Both the position numbers and the translations under genes were made by a program. From assembly GCF_002104795.1 (NCBI RefSeq), contig NZ_NCXO01000012.1, positions 1-64,000 on the forward strand: a DNA stretch of 64,000 nt, in the 5' to 3' direction. Below the pieces are notes generated by a model, which was not told the DNA's origin, did not search any database, and saw only the letters and a list, made by a program, of their open reading frames with translations. Position 1 is the stretch's first letter. Each line of letters starts with the position of its first letter. This DNA is from Mycolicibacillus koreensis (GTDB lineage: Bacteria > Actinomycetota > Actinomycetes > Mycobacteriales > Mycobacteriaceae). Shown here in pieces: positions 48,477 through 57,919 of this stretch.

Positions 48477-49347
48477 CGTCGTTTCCTCGTTCGGTCGGTT
48501 CGGCCACGCCCAGCCCGATCGCCAGCCGCTGCAGTGCCACGTCGGCCAGCGGCAGGCTCACCCCGGTGCTCTTCCCGAGGGCCAGCGCCAGGCTCAGGTC
48601 CTTCTCCCCGAGCCCGCGGGTGTGGTTGAGCGGGCCGTAGAGCGGGTCGTCGGGATCCAGCGGGGCGACGGTGTCGCGGAACATGATCGCGCCGGGTCCG
48701 CCGGTGAGCGCATCGGTGTGGCGCACCACCCGCGCCAGCGCGGACAGCTTCAGCCCGGCCGACTCGGCCAGCGCCATCGCCTCGCACGCCGCGGCGAACG
48801 CGGTGAACGTCAACATGTTGCGCGCCAGCTTCATCCGGGTGCCCGCGCCGGGCTCGCCGGCGTGGATCACCAGCGACGCCCAGCGCGCGAAGACCGGTTT
48901 CACCTGTTCGTAGACCGCCCGGTCCGCGCCGACCATGGTGGCCAGCTCGCCCTGCTGGGCCGCACCGGCCCCGCCGCTGACCGGGGCGTCGACGACCGCG
49001 ATGCCGCGCGGGGCCAACTGGGCGGCCAGTTCCGCGGCGGTGCCGTCGGCGATCGTGGAGTGGATCGCGATCACCGTGCCCGGTGCGGCGCGCGACGCCA
49101 GGGTGTCGACGACCTCGCGCACCTGCGCGTCGTCGAGCACGGTGACGCTGATGATCTGGGCCGCCGCCACCTCGGCGACGCTGTCGGCCAACGTGGCCCC
49201 CGCCTCGGCCAGCGGCGTCATCGCGTCGGTGCGCACATCGAAGACCGTGAGCCCGCCCGGCCAGTCGACCAGCCGTGTGGCCATCGGGGCCCCCATGTTG
49301 CCCAGCCCGATGTAGCCGAGCCGGACGTCGGTGTCGGTGGCGGTCAT
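48469..49347 (-). CDS. NAD(P)-dependent beta-hydroxyacid dehydrogenase (3-hydroxyisobutyrate dehydrogenase family)
   Basis: 292 aa. Nucleotide-binding GYIGLGNMGAPMATRLVDWP (about residues 10-29), substrate loop DAPVSGGAGAAQQGEL (about 117-132) and catalytic Lys in GTRMKLARNML (about 170-180). It oxidises a 3-hydroxy acid or reduces a related semialdehyde. It overlaps the SDR gene upstream by 4 bp and the CMD-like gene downstream. With aldA and the SDR it suggests oxidation of an alcohol or aldehyde intermediate. Rv0770 counterpart. Confidence 0.9.
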   Translation of the reverse strand: MTATDTDVRLGYIGLGNMGAPMATRLVDWPGGLTVFDVRTDAMTPLAEAGATLADSVAEVAAAQIISVTVLDDAQVREVVDTLASRAAPGTVIAIHSTIADGTAAELAAQLAPRGIAVVDAPVSGGAGAAQQGELATMVGADRAVYEQVKPVFARWASLVIHAGEPGAGTRMKLARNMLTFTAFAAACEAMALAESAGLKLSALARVVRHTDALTGGPGAIMFRDTVAPLDPDDPLYGPLNHTRGLGEKDLSLALALGKSTGVSLPLADVALQRLAIGLGVAEPTERGNDDG

Positions 49348-50108
49348 GAGCGGATGATCTGTCCGCCGTCGACGTTGAAGATCTGGCCGGTGATCCAGCG
49401 CGCCTCGTCGGAGAGCAGGAACACGAACATGCCGAGCAGATCCTCCGGTGTGCCCATCCGCGACAGCGGGATCGTTTTGACCAGCTCACCCTGCATCGCC
49501 TCGGGCACCACCGAGCGGTTGGCCTCGGTGTCGATCGGGCCGGGCGCGATCGCGTTGACCCGGATGTTCATCCACCCCAGCTCGCGGGAGAGTTGCTGGG
49601 TCAGCGAGTTGATCCCGGCTTTGGCCAGCCCGTAGAAGTTCGAGTACATCCACGCCGCCGTCGACGACTGGTTGATGATCGCCCCACCGCCGCGGGCCCG
49701 CATCGCGGTGTAGGCCGCCCGGGTGCACACCAGCGCCCCGTCGAGGTTCACGCTCAGGAACTTCTTGTAGTAGTCCCAGTCGACGGTGAGCAGCTGGTCG
49801 AGTTTCATCCCGCCGAAGATGGCGGCGTTGTTGACCAGGTAGTCCACCCCGTCGAACTCGCTGACGGTCGCCGCGACCATCGCGGCCGCCGACTCCGGGT
49901 CGGAGACGTCGACACGCTGCGCCAACGCCCGCCCTCCGGCGGCGACGATCCCGGCGGCGACCTTCTCGGCGGCCTCGGCGTTGATGTCGGCGACGACCAC
50001 CGCCGCCCCCCGGTCGGCCAGCGCCTCGGCGTAGGCCTGGCCGATCCCACCGCCGGAGCCGGTGACGATCGCGACCTTCGTGTCGAACCTGTTGTCGGCG
50101 TGCGCCAT
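49344..50108 (-). CDS. Short-chain dehydrogenase/reductase (Rv0769-like)
   Basis: 254 aa from the ATG at 50108 with AGGA upstream. Cofactor motif IVTGSGGGIGQAYAEAL (about residues 14-30), NNAAIFGG (about 92-99), catalytic Ser in INQSSTAAW (about 143-151) and Tyr/Lys in FYGLAKAG (about 156-163). NAD(P)H oxidoreductase of undefined substrate. Second gene of the aldA operon, 23 bp behind aldA. Confidence 0.92.
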   Translation of the reverse strand: MAHADNRFDTKVAIVTGSGGGIGQAYAEALADRGAAVVVADINAEAAEKVAAGIVAAGGRALAQRVDVSDPESAAAMVAATVSEFDGVDYLVNNAAIFGGMKLDQLLTVDWDYYKKFLSVNLDGALVCTRAAYTAMRARGGGAIINQSSTAAWMYSNFYGLAKAGINSLTQQLSRELGWMNIRVNAIAPGPIDTEANRSVVPEAMQGELVKTIPLSRMGTPEDLLGMFVFLLSDEARWITGQIFNVDGGQIIRS

Positions 50109-50131
50109 GATGTCCTTCCTCGGTTTTTGTG

Positions 50132-51601
50132 CTAGCCCGCCGCCGTCGCGATGAGCTTGGTCTCCAGGTACTCCTCGAATCCGGCCACACCCATCTCGCG
50201 GCCCACCCCGGACTGTTTGTAGCCGCCGAACGGGGCGTCGGCGGAGTACCACACCCCGCCGTTGACGTTGACGGTGCCGACCCGCAGCCGGTCGGCCACC
50301 GCGGCGGCGCGCTGCGGGTCGCCGGAGTACACCGTGCCCGACAGCCCGTAGGGCGAGTCGTTGGCGATCGCGACCGCGTCGTCGTCGCCGTCGTGGGCGA
50401 TGACGGTGAGCACCGGGCCGAAGATCTCCTCGCGCGCCACCCGGGCGGTGTTGTCCAGTCCGGCAACGACGGTCGGGTCGATGAAGAACCCGGTGTCGCG
50501 GTCGGCCGGCGCACCGCCGCCGCAGGCGAACGATCCGCCCTCGGCGCGCGCCAGCTCCAGGTAGGACTGCACCCGGTCGCGCTGGCGCGCCGAGATCAGC
50601 GGGCCGCAGACGGTGCCCTTGGCGGTGGGGTCGCCGGCCTTCAGCGATCCCATCGTGCCCGCCGCCGCGGCGACCGCGTCGTCGTAGGACGACCGGGGCA
50701 CCACCAGCCGGGTGGTGATCGCGCATCCCTGCCCAGCGTGCATCGACGCGGTGAACCCCGCCATCGCGCAGGCGCCGGCCAGGTCGGCGTCGTCGAGCAC
50801 GATGAACGCCGACTTGCCGCCCAGCTCCAGGAAGACCTTCTTGATGCCGTCGGCGCCGTCGATCATCACCGAGCGGCCGGTCGCGGTCGATCCGGTGAAC
50901 GAGATCATGTCCACCCGTGGGTCTTTGGCCAGCAACGCCCCCACCGCATGGTCGCTGGCGGTGACGATGTTGACCACCCCCGGCGGGATGTCGGTGTGCT
51001 CGGCGATGAGCTCGCCGAGCACCGCCGCCGCCCACGGGGTATCCGGGGCGGGTTTGAGCACCACGGTGTTGCCGGCCGCCAGCGCCGGGCCGAGCTTCGC
51101 GAGGTTGATCTGGTGCGGGAAGTTCCACGGGGTGATCGCACCCACCACGCCGATCGCCTCGCGCGCCAGGGTGCGCCGGGTCGGGATGCCCTGCGGGGCG
51201 GCCTCGCCGAGGTCGGTGCGCCACGGGTAGCTCTCGGCGGTGTCGGCGGCGAAGCCGAGGTCCTCGATCGGGCCGGCCAGGTGCGCCCCGGCGGTGAGCA
51301 TGACCGGGGCGCCGACTTCGGCGACGGTGAGCTCGCGCAGCTCATCGAGGTGGGCGCGCATCGCCTCCCGCAACTGGCGTACACAGCGCACCCGCAGCGC
51401 GGTGTCGGTCGACCAGTCGGTGTGGTCGAACGCGTGGCGGGCCGCGCCGATCGCGCGCCCCATGTCCTCGGCGTCGGCGTCGGCGGCGGTGCCCAGGGTC
51501 TCCTCGGTGGCCGGGTTGATCGTCGCGAACGTCCCCGCGCCGCCGGCCACGAGCGTGCCGTCGATGAGCAGCTTGCTCTCCCGGTCGGCCAGTAGTGCCA
51601 T
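50132..51601 (-). CDS. aldA: NAD-dependent aldehyde dehydrogenase AldA
   Basis: 489 aa from the ATG at 51601 (MALLADRESKLLIDG), the length I recall for Rv0768. WNFPHQINLAKLGPALAAGN (about 153-172) and the NAD site FTGSTATGRSVM (about 230-241) are present; the general base Glu is in LELGGKSAFIVL (about 254-265) and the nucleophilic Cys in MHAGQGCAITTRLV (about 281-294). It oxidises aldehydes to acids. It heads a four-gene operon divergent from tetR-cyp123-cyp51, and the TGGACA palindrome lies 22 bp before its start. Confidence 0.94.
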   Translation of the reverse strand: MALLADRESKLLIDGTLVAGGAGTFATINPATEETLGTAADADAEDMGRAIGAARHAFDHTDWSTDTALRVRCVRQLREAMRAHLDELRELTVAEVGAPVMLTAGAHLAGPIEDLGFAADTAESYPWRTDLGEAAPQGIPTRRTLAREAIGVVGAITPWNFPHQINLAKLGPALAAGNTVVLKPAPDTPWAAAVLGELIAEHTDIPPGVVNIVTASDHAVGALLAKDPRVDMISFTGSTATGRSVMIDGADGIKKVFLELGGKSAFIVLDDADLAGACAMAGFTASMHAGQGCAITTRLVVPRSSYDDAVAAAAGTMGSLKAGDPTAKGTVCGPLISARQRDRVQSYLELARAEGGSFACGGGAPADRDTGFFIDPTVVAGLDNTARVAREEIFGPVLTVIAHDGDDDAVAIANDSPYGLSGTVYSGDPQRAAAVADRLRVGTVNVNGGVWYSADAPFGGYKQSGVGREMGVAGFEEYLETKLIATAAG

Positions 51602-51622
51602 CTCCGCGTCACTCCCCTTCGC

Positions 51623-51636
51623 TGGACACTTGTCCA
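51623..51636. promoter_or_regulatory. TetR operator candidate, aldA side
   Basis: TGGACACTTGTCCA, perfect 6-bp arms with two central bases, 22 bp upstream of the aldA ATG. The same palindrome with GG at the centre lies 145 bp away at the tetR start. Confidence 0.65.
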
Positions 51637-51762
51637 TTGCAATTCGATGAAACCCTAACGGGAAGCCGGGAGCCACCGCAAGCGCTCCACCGTTCTCATG
51701 CGAAACCACCTGGCGAAAAGCGCGTTTTCGGCGCAGCGTTGCCCTCCTCCGCCCTCATCGGA

Positions 51763-51781
51763 TACATTGGACAGGTGTCCA
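51763..51781. promoter_or_regulatory. tetR leaderless promoter overlapped by the second operator copy
   Basis: TACATT (51763-51768) is a -10 box six bases before the tetR GTG. TGGACAGGTGTCCA (51768-51781) covers the spacer, the transcription start and the start codon itself, so a bound repressor would block the promoter directly. Confidence 0.65.
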
Positions 51782-52392
51782 GCGATACCGCGACTGCATC
51801 CCCCCGGCCCACGCAGCCGGCCGGGCCGACGCGCAACCGCCGGCAGGAGGAGACGTTCCGCAAGGTGCTCACCGCCGGCACCGAGATGTTGCGCGAGTCC
51901 CCGCACGCCGACCTGACCGTGCGGGCGGTCGCGGCACGCGCCAAGGTCGCCCCGGCCACCGCCTACACGTACTTCTCGTCGAAGAACCATCTGATCGCCG
52001 AGGTGTATCTGGACCTGATCCGCGCGGTGCCGTATTTCACCGACGTCAACGACACGATGCTGACCCGGGTGAACACCACCCTGCGTCACCTGGCGCTGGT
52101 CTCCGCCGACGAACCGGAGGTCGCCGCCGCCTGCACCACCGCGCTGCTGTCCAACGACGCCGGGGTGCCGCGGGTGCGGGACCGCATCGGTCTGGAGATC
52201 CACCGGCGCATCGAGTCGGCGATCGGTCCGGGCGCCGATCCGCGGGTGGTCTCGGCACTGGAGATGACCTATTCCGGGGCGCTGGTGCACGCCGGTAGCG
52301 GCGCGCTGAGCTACGACGAGATCGCCGACCGGCTCGCCTACGTCGTCGGCCTGATCCTGCAATCCGACACCGCACACGGAGGGACTCGATGA
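51775..52392 (+). CDS. TetR-family regulator of the cyp123-cyp51 locus (Rv0767c-like)
   Basis: 205 aa from the GTG at 51775 (VSSDTATASPRP), selected because the -10 box lies six bases upstream; upstream in-frame starts lie beyond the promoter. Helix-turn-helix about residues 22-68 (FRKVLTAGTEML, then VRAVAARAKVAPATAYTYFSSKNHLIAEV). The two TGGACA-N2-TGTCCA palindromes around the divergent promoter are its likely targets. The stop overlaps the cyp123 ATG by 4 bp. It probably senses a sterol-related or lipophilic compound (inference). Confidence 0.9.
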   Translation: MSSDTATASPRPTQPAGPTRNRRQEETFRKVLTAGTEMLRESPHADLTVRAVAARAKVAPATAYTYFSSKNHLIAEVYLDLIRAVPYFTDVNDTMLTRVNTTLRHLALVSADEPEVAAACTTALLSNDAGVPRVRDRIGLEIHRRIESAIGPGADPRVVSALEMTYSGALVHAGSGALSYDEIADRLAYVVGLILQSDTAHGGTR

Positions 52393-53600
52393 GCACATCG
52401 ATGGTGGAGCTACTGCTGGACCCCTACGACTACGACTTCCACGAGGACCCGTTTCCCTACTACCGACGCCTGCGCGACGACGCCCCGCTGTACCGCAACG
52501 ACGACCTGAACTTCTGGGCGCTGTCGCGGCACGCCGACGTCATGGCGGGTTTCCGCAACTCCACCGCGCTGTCCAACATCTACGGGGTCTCCCTGGACCC
52601 GATCTCGCGGACCAAAGACGCCCACAAGATCATGTCGTTCCTCGCCCTCGACGACCCGGAGCACCTGCGGCTGCGCACCCTGGTCTCCAAGGGGTTCACC
52701 CCACGGCGCACCCGCGAGCTGGAGCCGCGGGTGGCCGAGATCGCGACCGCGCATTTCGACGCCGCGCTGGAGAACAGCGCCGACGGCTCGTTCGATTTCA
52801 TCACCGAGTTCGCCGGCAAGCTGCCGATGGACGTCATCTCCGAGCTCATGGGGGTGCCACAGCCGGACCGGGCGCGCATCCGCGAACTCGCCGACGGCGT
52901 GTTGCACCGGGAGGACGGGCTCGCCGACGTTCCGCAGTCGGCGATGCAGGCCTCGGCGGATCTGATCGTCTACTACGTCGACCTGATCGAGGAATACAAG
53001 AAAACCCCGGCGGACAACCTGACCTCCGCACTGCTGCAGGCCGAGGTCGGCGGCGACCGGCTCTCCGATCAGGAGATCCTCGCGTTCCTGTTCCTGATGG
53101 TCGTCGCCGGCAACGAGACGACCACCAAACTGCTCGGCACCGCGCTGTACTGGGCGCACCGCAACCCCGATCAGCTCGCCGGGGTGTACGCCGACCCGTC
53201 GCGGATCCCGCTGTGGGTGGAGGAGAGCCTGCGCTACGACACGCCCAGCCAGATCCTGGCGCGGTCCGTGGCCGAGGAGATCACGCTGTATGACACCACC
53301 CTCGCCGTCGGCGACGTGGTGCTGCTGCTGCCCGGGTCGGCCAACCGCGACGAACGGGCCTTCGACGACCCCGACGCGTTCCGCATCGGGCGCGACATCG
53401 GTTCGAAGCTGGCCAGTTTCGGCAGCGGAGCGCACTTCTGCCTCGGGGCGCATCTGGCCCGCATGGAGGCGCGGGTGGCACTGAACCAGCTGATCGCCCG
53501 TACCCGCGGCTACCAGGTGGACGAGGACAACGCCGTCCGCGTCCACTCGTCCAATGTGCGTGGGTTCGCCCACCTGCCGATCACCGTGGAGACCGTGTAA
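52389..53600 (+). CDS. cyp123: Cytochrome P450, CYP123 family
   Basis: 403 aa. Heme loop SFGSGAHFCLGAHLARME (Cys about residue 353), ExxR in EESLRYDTPS (about 278) and oxygen-binding helix LMVVAGNETTTKLLGTAL (about 236-253). CYP123 is the neighbour of cyp51 in M. tuberculosis (Rv0766c). Substrate unknown. The ferredoxin encoded downstream is a plausible electron donor. Coupled to tetR by ATGA and to the next SDR by a one-base overlap (TAATG). Confidence 0.94.
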   Translation: MSTSMVELLLDPYDYDFHEDPFPYYRRLRDDAPLYRNDDLNFWALSRHADVMAGFRNSTALSNIYGVSLDPISRTKDAHKIMSFLALDDPEHLRLRTLVSKGFTPRRTRELEPRVAEIATAHFDAALENSADGSFDFITEFAGKLPMDVISELMGVPQPDRARIRELADGVLHREDGLADVPQSAMQASADLIVYYVDLIEEYKKTPADNLTSALLQAEVGGDRLSDQEILAFLFLMVVAGNETTTKLLGTALYWAHRNPDQLAGVYADPSRIPLWVEESLRYDTPSQILARSVAEEITLYDTTLAVGDVVLLLPGSANRDERAFDDPDAFRIGRDIGSKLASFGSGAHFCLGAHLARMEARVALNQLIARTRGYQVDEDNAVRVHSSNVRGFAHLPITVETV

Positions 53601-54427
53601 TGCCCCGTTTCGACCCCCACCCCGATCGCCGGCCGGCCATCGTCACCGGAGCGTCCTCCGGAATCGGTGCGGCCACCGCCACCGCGCTGGCCGAGCGTGG
53701 ATTCCCGGTCGCCGTCGGCGCCCGCCGTATCGACAAACTGACCGAACTGGTCGATCAGATCCGCGCCGACGGCGGTGAGGCGGTCGCCTTCCCCCTGGAC
53801 GTGACCGACGCCGATTCGGTGAAGAACTTCGTCGCCCAGACCGTCGAGACACTCGGCGAGGTGGAGCTGCTGGTCTCCGGCGCCGGGGACATGATCCCGG
53901 GCCGGCTCTATGAGATCTCCACCGAGACGTTCCTCGACCAGGTGCAGGTACACCTGATCGGGGCCAACCGGCTGGCCACCGCCGTACTCCCGGCCATGGT
54001 GGCCCGCCAGCGCGGCGACGTGATCTTCATCGGCTCGGACACCGGCCTGGTGCAGCGCCCCCACATGGGCGCCTACGGCGCCGCCAAGGCCGGGCTGGTC
54101 GCGATGGTCAAGAACCTGCAGATGGAGCTGGAGGGCACCGGGGTGCGCGCCTCGATCGTCCATCCCGGCCCGACCCTGACCTCGATGGGCTGGCAACTCA
54201 GCGCCGAACAGGTCGGCCCGATGCTCGAGGACTGGGCCAAATGGGGCCAGGCGCGGCACAGCTACTTTCTGCGCCCCGCCGACATCGCCCGCGCGGTCAC
54301 CTTCGTCGCCGAGACACCGCGCGGCTCCAACATCGTGTCGATGGAGGTCCAACCGGAGGCGCCGCTCAGCGACGCCCCGGCGAAGCGCCAGGAACTACGA
54401 CTCGGCGAAGAAGGGATGCCGTCATGA
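53600..54427 (+). CDS. Short-chain dehydrogenase/reductase (Rv0765c-like)
   Basis: 275 aa. IVTGASSGIGAATATALAER (about residues 14-33), catalytic Ser near FIGSDTGLVQRP (about 142-153) and Tyr/Lys in AYGAAKAGLVAMV (about 157-169). The start codon shares one base with the cyp123 stop, and the end overlaps the cyp51 ATG by 4 bp, so it is tightly built into the sterol-demethylase operon. Possible roles are a hydroxysteroid dehydrogenase or 3-keto reductase, not demonstrated. Confidence 0.92.
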   Translation: MPRFDPHPDRRPAIVTGASSGIGAATATALAERGFPVAVGARRIDKLTELVDQIRADGGEAVAFPLDVTDADSVKNFVAQTVETLGEVELLVSGAGDMIPGRLYEISTETFLDQVQVHLIGANRLATAVLPAMVARQRGDVIFIGSDTGLVQRPHMGAYGAAKAGLVAMVKNLQMELEGTGVRASIVHPGPTLTSMGWQLSAEQVGPMLEDWAKWGQARHSYFLRPADIARAVTFVAETPRGSNIVSMEVQPEAPLSDAPAKRQELRLGEEGMPS

Positions 54428-55779
54428 CGACCCAACCGGCCACCACGATCCCGCGTGTCTCCGGCGGGCAGGACGAGCACGGCCATCTCGAGGAGTTCCG
54501 CACCGACCCGATCGGGCTGATGCAGCGGGTGCGTGACGAGTGCGGTGATGTGGGCACCTTCCAGCTGGCCCGCAAGAACGTGGTGCTGGTCTCCGGCGCC
54601 GAGGCCAACGAGTTCTTCTTCCGCTCCTCCGACGACGAGCTCAACCAGGCCGAGGCCTACCCGTTCATGACCCCGATCTTCGGCAAGGGGGTGGTCTTCG
54701 ACGCCAGCCCGGAGCGCCGAAAGGAGATGCTGCACAACGCCGCTCTGCGCGGTGAGCAGATGAAGGGCCATGCGGTCACGATCGAGAACGAGGTCCGCCG
54801 CATGATCGCCGACTGGGGCGAGGACGGCGAGATCGACCTGCTGGACTTCTTCGCCGAGCTGACCATCTACACCTCCTCGGCGTGTCTGATCGGCACCAAG
54901 TTCCGCGAACAGCTCGACGACCGGTTCGCCACCCTCTACCACGATCTGGAGCGCGGCACCGATCCGCTGTGCTACGTCGACCCGTACCTGCCGATCGAGA
55001 GTTTCCGCCGCCGCGACGCCGCCCGGGCCGGGCTGGTGGAACTGGTCGGCGAGATCATGCAGACCCGCATCGACAATCCGGCCGACAAGAGTGACCGGGA
55101 CATGCTCGACGTGCTGATCACGATCAAAGACGAGGACGGCAACCTGCGGTTCTCCGCCGACGAGATCACCGGGATGTTCATCTCGATGATGTTCGCCGGC
55201 CACCACACCAGTTCCGGCACCGCCTCGTGGACGCTGATCGAGCTGCTGCGCAACCCCGACGCGATGGCCGCCGCGGTCGCCGAACTCGACGAACTGTTCG
55301 CCGATGGTGAGTCGGTGAGTTTCCATGCCCTGCGCCAGATCCCGCACCTGGAGAACGTCTTGAAGGAGACGCTGCGGCTGCACCCGCCGCTGATCATCTT
55401 GATGCGGGTGGCCAAGGACGACTTCGAGGTGTGCGGTCTGCCGATCCGCGCAGGCGACCTGGTCGCGGCATCTCCGGCGATCTCCAACCGGATCCCCGAG
55501 GACTTCCCCGATCCCGAGCGGTTCCTTCCGGAGCGCTACGAGAAGCCGCGCCAGGAGGATCTGATCAACCGGTGGACCTGGATCCCCTTCGGTGCCGGTC
55601 GGCATCGCTGCGTGGGCGCGGCGTTCGCCACCATGCAGATCAAGGCGATCTTCTCGGTCCTGTTGCGCGAGTACGAATTCGAGATGAGCCAGCCTTCCGA
55701 CAGCTACCGCAACGATCACTCCAAGATGGTGGTCCAGCTCGAGCGTCCGGCCCGGGTGCGTTACCGCCGCCGCCACTGA
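54424..55779 (+). CDS. cyp51: Sterol 14-alpha-demethylase CYP51
   Basis: 451 aa, the same length as M. tuberculosis CYP51. Heme loop FGAGRHRCVGAAFA (Cys about residue 394), ExxR KETLRLH (about 314-320), and the CYP51-type oxygen-binding helix MMFAGHHTSSGTASW (about 253-267). The B-C region YPFMTPIFGKGVVFDASPERR is also typical. It removes the 14-alpha-methyl of sterols in vitro; mycobacteria lack complete sterol synthesis, so the natural substrate is unsettled. The ferredoxin gene follows after 21 bp. Confidence 0.97.
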   Translation: MTTQPATTIPRVSGGQDEHGHLEEFRTDPIGLMQRVRDECGDVGTFQLARKNVVLVSGAEANEFFFRSSDDELNQAEAYPFMTPIFGKGVVFDASPERRKEMLHNAALRGEQMKGHAVTIENEVRRMIADWGEDGEIDLLDFFAELTIYTSSACLIGTKFREQLDDRFATLYHDLERGTDPLCYVDPYLPIESFRRRDAARAGLVELVGEIMQTRIDNPADKSDRDMLDVLITIKDEDGNLRFSADEITGMFISMMFAGHHTSSGTASWTLIELLRNPDAMAAAVAELDELFADGESVSFHALRQIPHLENVLKETLRLHPPLIILMRVAKDDFEVCGLPIRAGDLVAASPAISNRIPEDFPDPERFLPERYEKPRQEDLINRWTWIPFGAGRHRCVGAAFATMQIKAIFSVLLREYEFEMSQPSDSYRNDHSKMVVQLERPARVRYRRRH

Positions 55780-56040
<261 letters not shown>

Positions 56041-56042
56041 CT

Positions 56043-56600
56043 ATGCCGTCGTTTCCGCGCGCGGAACTCGAAGACGTCGTCGATCGCTGGCTGGAGGCCA
56101 ACCGGGAGGCCGAGCGCACCGGCGACTGGACGATCCTGGCGCAGTTCTACACCGACGACGCCACCTACGGCTGGAACATCGGCCCCAAAGAGGACGTGAT
56201 GTGCGTGGGGATCGACGAGATCCGCGACATCGCCCTCGGCCAGGAGATGGCCGGCCTGGAAGGCTGGCGCTATCCCTACCAGCGGGTGCTCATCGACGAC
56301 AAGCAGGGCGAGGTGATGGGGCTCTGGAAGCAGATCTGCACCGATCCGTCCGACCCGGACGCCGAACAGTTCGAGGTCCACGGCCTCGGCGGCAGCTGGT
56401 TCCGCTACGCCGGCGACGGCAAATTCGACTGGCAGCGTGACTTCTTCGACTTCGGGCACGTCTCGGCGACATACATGGAACTGATCAAGGCCGGCCGACT
56501 CTCACCCGGGATGCAAAAACGCATCGAGCGCAGCATGTCCGGCGAGAAGATCCCCGGCTACTACCCGATCGGGCGGGCCCCGGCGTCGCTGTGGCCGTAG
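56043..56600 (+). CDS. NTF2-like/SnoaL-fold protein (Rv0762c-like)
   Basis: 185 aa beginning two bases after the ferredoxin stop. Helix-rich N-terminus VVDRWLEANREAERTGDWTIL-like (about 11-31), then FYTDDATYGWNIGPKEDVMC (about 33-52) and GGSWFRYAGDGKFDWQRDFFD, the usual SnoaL/NTF2 cone. It lacks an obvious catalytic acid I can name. As the last gene of the tetR-cyp123-SDR-cyp51-fdx operon it may bind or modify the same lipid substrate. Function unknown. Confidence 0.85.
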   Translation: MPSFPRAELEDVVDRWLEANREAERTGDWTILAQFYTDDATYGWNIGPKEDVMCVGIDEIRDIALGQEMAGLEGWRYPYQRVLIDDKQGEVMGLWKQICTDPSDPDAEQFEVHGLGGSWFRYAGDGKFDWQRDFFDFGHVSATYMELIKAGRLSPGMQKRIERSMSGEKIPGYYPIGRAPASLWP

Positions 56601-56659
56601 CCATCGGCGTGCCGTCGCGGGCGTGCCGGAATTCCGGTCCGCGCGCCCGTCGGCCGCTA

Positions 56660-56665
56660 TAGGCT
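56660..56665 (+). promoter_or_regulatory. Possible -10 box of adhB
   Basis: TAGGCT (within CTATAGGCT) would start a transcript near 56672 with a leader of about 113 bases. The rest of the 184-bp gap holds a short hairpin (56750-56764) and a strong GGAGGAGG ribosome binding site. Confidence 0.4.
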
Positions 56666-56749
56666 TTGCCCGGCGGGTGGTGAACGGCACTCACCGCCGA
56701 TCGACCACCGGCTACGTCGGAATCGACACCCCATGCTCACCAATCGGTC

Positions 56750-56764
56750 GCCCCGTTTCGGGGC
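56750..56764 (+). other. Small hairpin in the adhB leader
   Basis: GCCCCG-TTT-CGGGGC forms a perfect six-pair stem with a three-base loop, six bases before the ribosome binding site (GGAGGAGG at 56771-56778). It could modulate ribosome access. Confidence 0.4.
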
Positions 56765-56784
56765 CAACGCGGAGGAGGACCACC

Positions 56785-57912
56785 ATGAAAACCAAGGGCG
56801 CACTGCTGTGGGAGTTCAACAAGCCGTGGTCGATCGAGGAGATCGAGATCGGTGACCCGGTCAAAGACGAGGTGAAGATCCGCATGGAGGCGGCCGGGAT
56901 GTGCCACTCCGACCACCACCTGATGACCGGCGACATCCCGATGGCGGGCTTCCCGGTGCTCGGCGGCCACGAGGGCGCCGGCGTGGTCACCGAGGTCGGC
57001 CCCGGTGTCGAGGACATCGCCCCCGGCGACCACGTCGTGCTCTCCTTCATCCCATCCTGCGGCCGGTGCGTGTCGTGTCAGGCGGGCCTGCGCAACCTGT
57101 GCGACCTGGGCGCGATGCTGCTCAACGGGGTCGCGGTCAGCGACGGCACCCACCGGGTGCACGCGCGCGGGCAGGGCGTGTTCCCGATGACGCTGCTGGG
57201 AACGTTCTCGCCGTGGATGGTGGTGCACAAGAGCTCGGTGGTCAAGATCGACCCGGCCATCCCGTTCGAGGTGGCCTCCCTGGTCGGCTGCGGGGTCACC
57301 ACCGGGTTCGGCTCGGCGGTGCGCACCGCCGATATCCGCCCCGGCGAGGACGTGGCGATCGTCGGTGTCGGCGGGGTCGGCATGTCCGCCCTTCAGGGCG
57401 CGGTCGCCGCCGGGGCCCGCAACATCTTCGTCGTCGAACCGGTCGAGTGGAAACGCGACCAGGCACTGAAGTTCGGAGCCACCCACGTCTACCCCGACAT
57501 CCACTCCGCCATGGGCGGGATCATGGACGTCACCGCCGGGCTGATGGCCCGCAAGGTGATCGTCACCGTCGGCGAGGTGCACGGCGCCGACATCGACAAC
57601 TACATGATCCTGACCGCCAAGGCCGGCACCTGCGTGCTGACCGCGATGGGCTCGATGATGGAGAACCAGGTCACGCTGAACCTGTCGATGCTGACCCTGT
57701 TGCAGAAGAACCTGCAAGGCACCATCTTCGGCGGCGGGAACCCGCAGTACGACATCCCGCAGCTGCTGTCCTACTACCAGGCGGGCAAGCTCAACATCGA
57801 GGACATGATCACCCGCCAGTACAAGCTGGAGCAGATCAACGAGGGCTACCAGGACATGCTGGACGGCAAGAACATTCGTGGCGTCATCCGCTACACCGAC
57901 GACGATCACTAG
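56785..57912 (+). CDS. adhB: Zinc-dependent NAD alcohol dehydrogenase AdhB
   Basis: 375 aa, same length as Rv0761c as I recall it. Catalytic-zinc residues in AGMCHSDHHLMTG (Cys about 38), GGHEGAGVV (about 59-67) and a third Cys near VGCGVTTGF; structural-zinc cysteines in CGRCVSCQAGLRNLC (about 92-106). Rossmann motif VGVGGVGMSALQGAV (about 193-207). It belongs to the class III-like/mycothiol-or-NDMA-linked alcohol dehydrogenase branch. It oxidises an alcohol to an aldehyde and may feed the AldA-type activity. Followed closely by the flavin oxidoreductase. Confidence 0.94.
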   Translation: MKTKGALLWEFNKPWSIEEIEIGDPVKDEVKIRMEAAGMCHSDHHLMTGDIPMAGFPVLGGHEGAGVVTEVGPGVEDIAPGDHVVLSFIPSCGRCVSCQAGLRNLCDLGAMLLNGVAVSDGTHRVHARGQGVFPMTLLGTFSPWMVVHKSSVVKIDPAIPFEVASLVGCGVTTGFGSAVRTADIRPGEDVAIVGVGGVGMSALQGAVAAGARNIFVVEPVEWKRDQALKFGATHVYPDIHSAMGGIMDVTAGLMARKVIVTVGEVHGADIDNYMILTAKAGTCVLTAMGSMMENQVTLNLSMLTLLQKNLQGTIFGGGNPQYDIPQLLSYYQAGKLNIEDMITRQYKLEQINEGYQDMLDGKNIRGVIRYTDDDH

Positions 57913-57919
57913 GAGTTCG

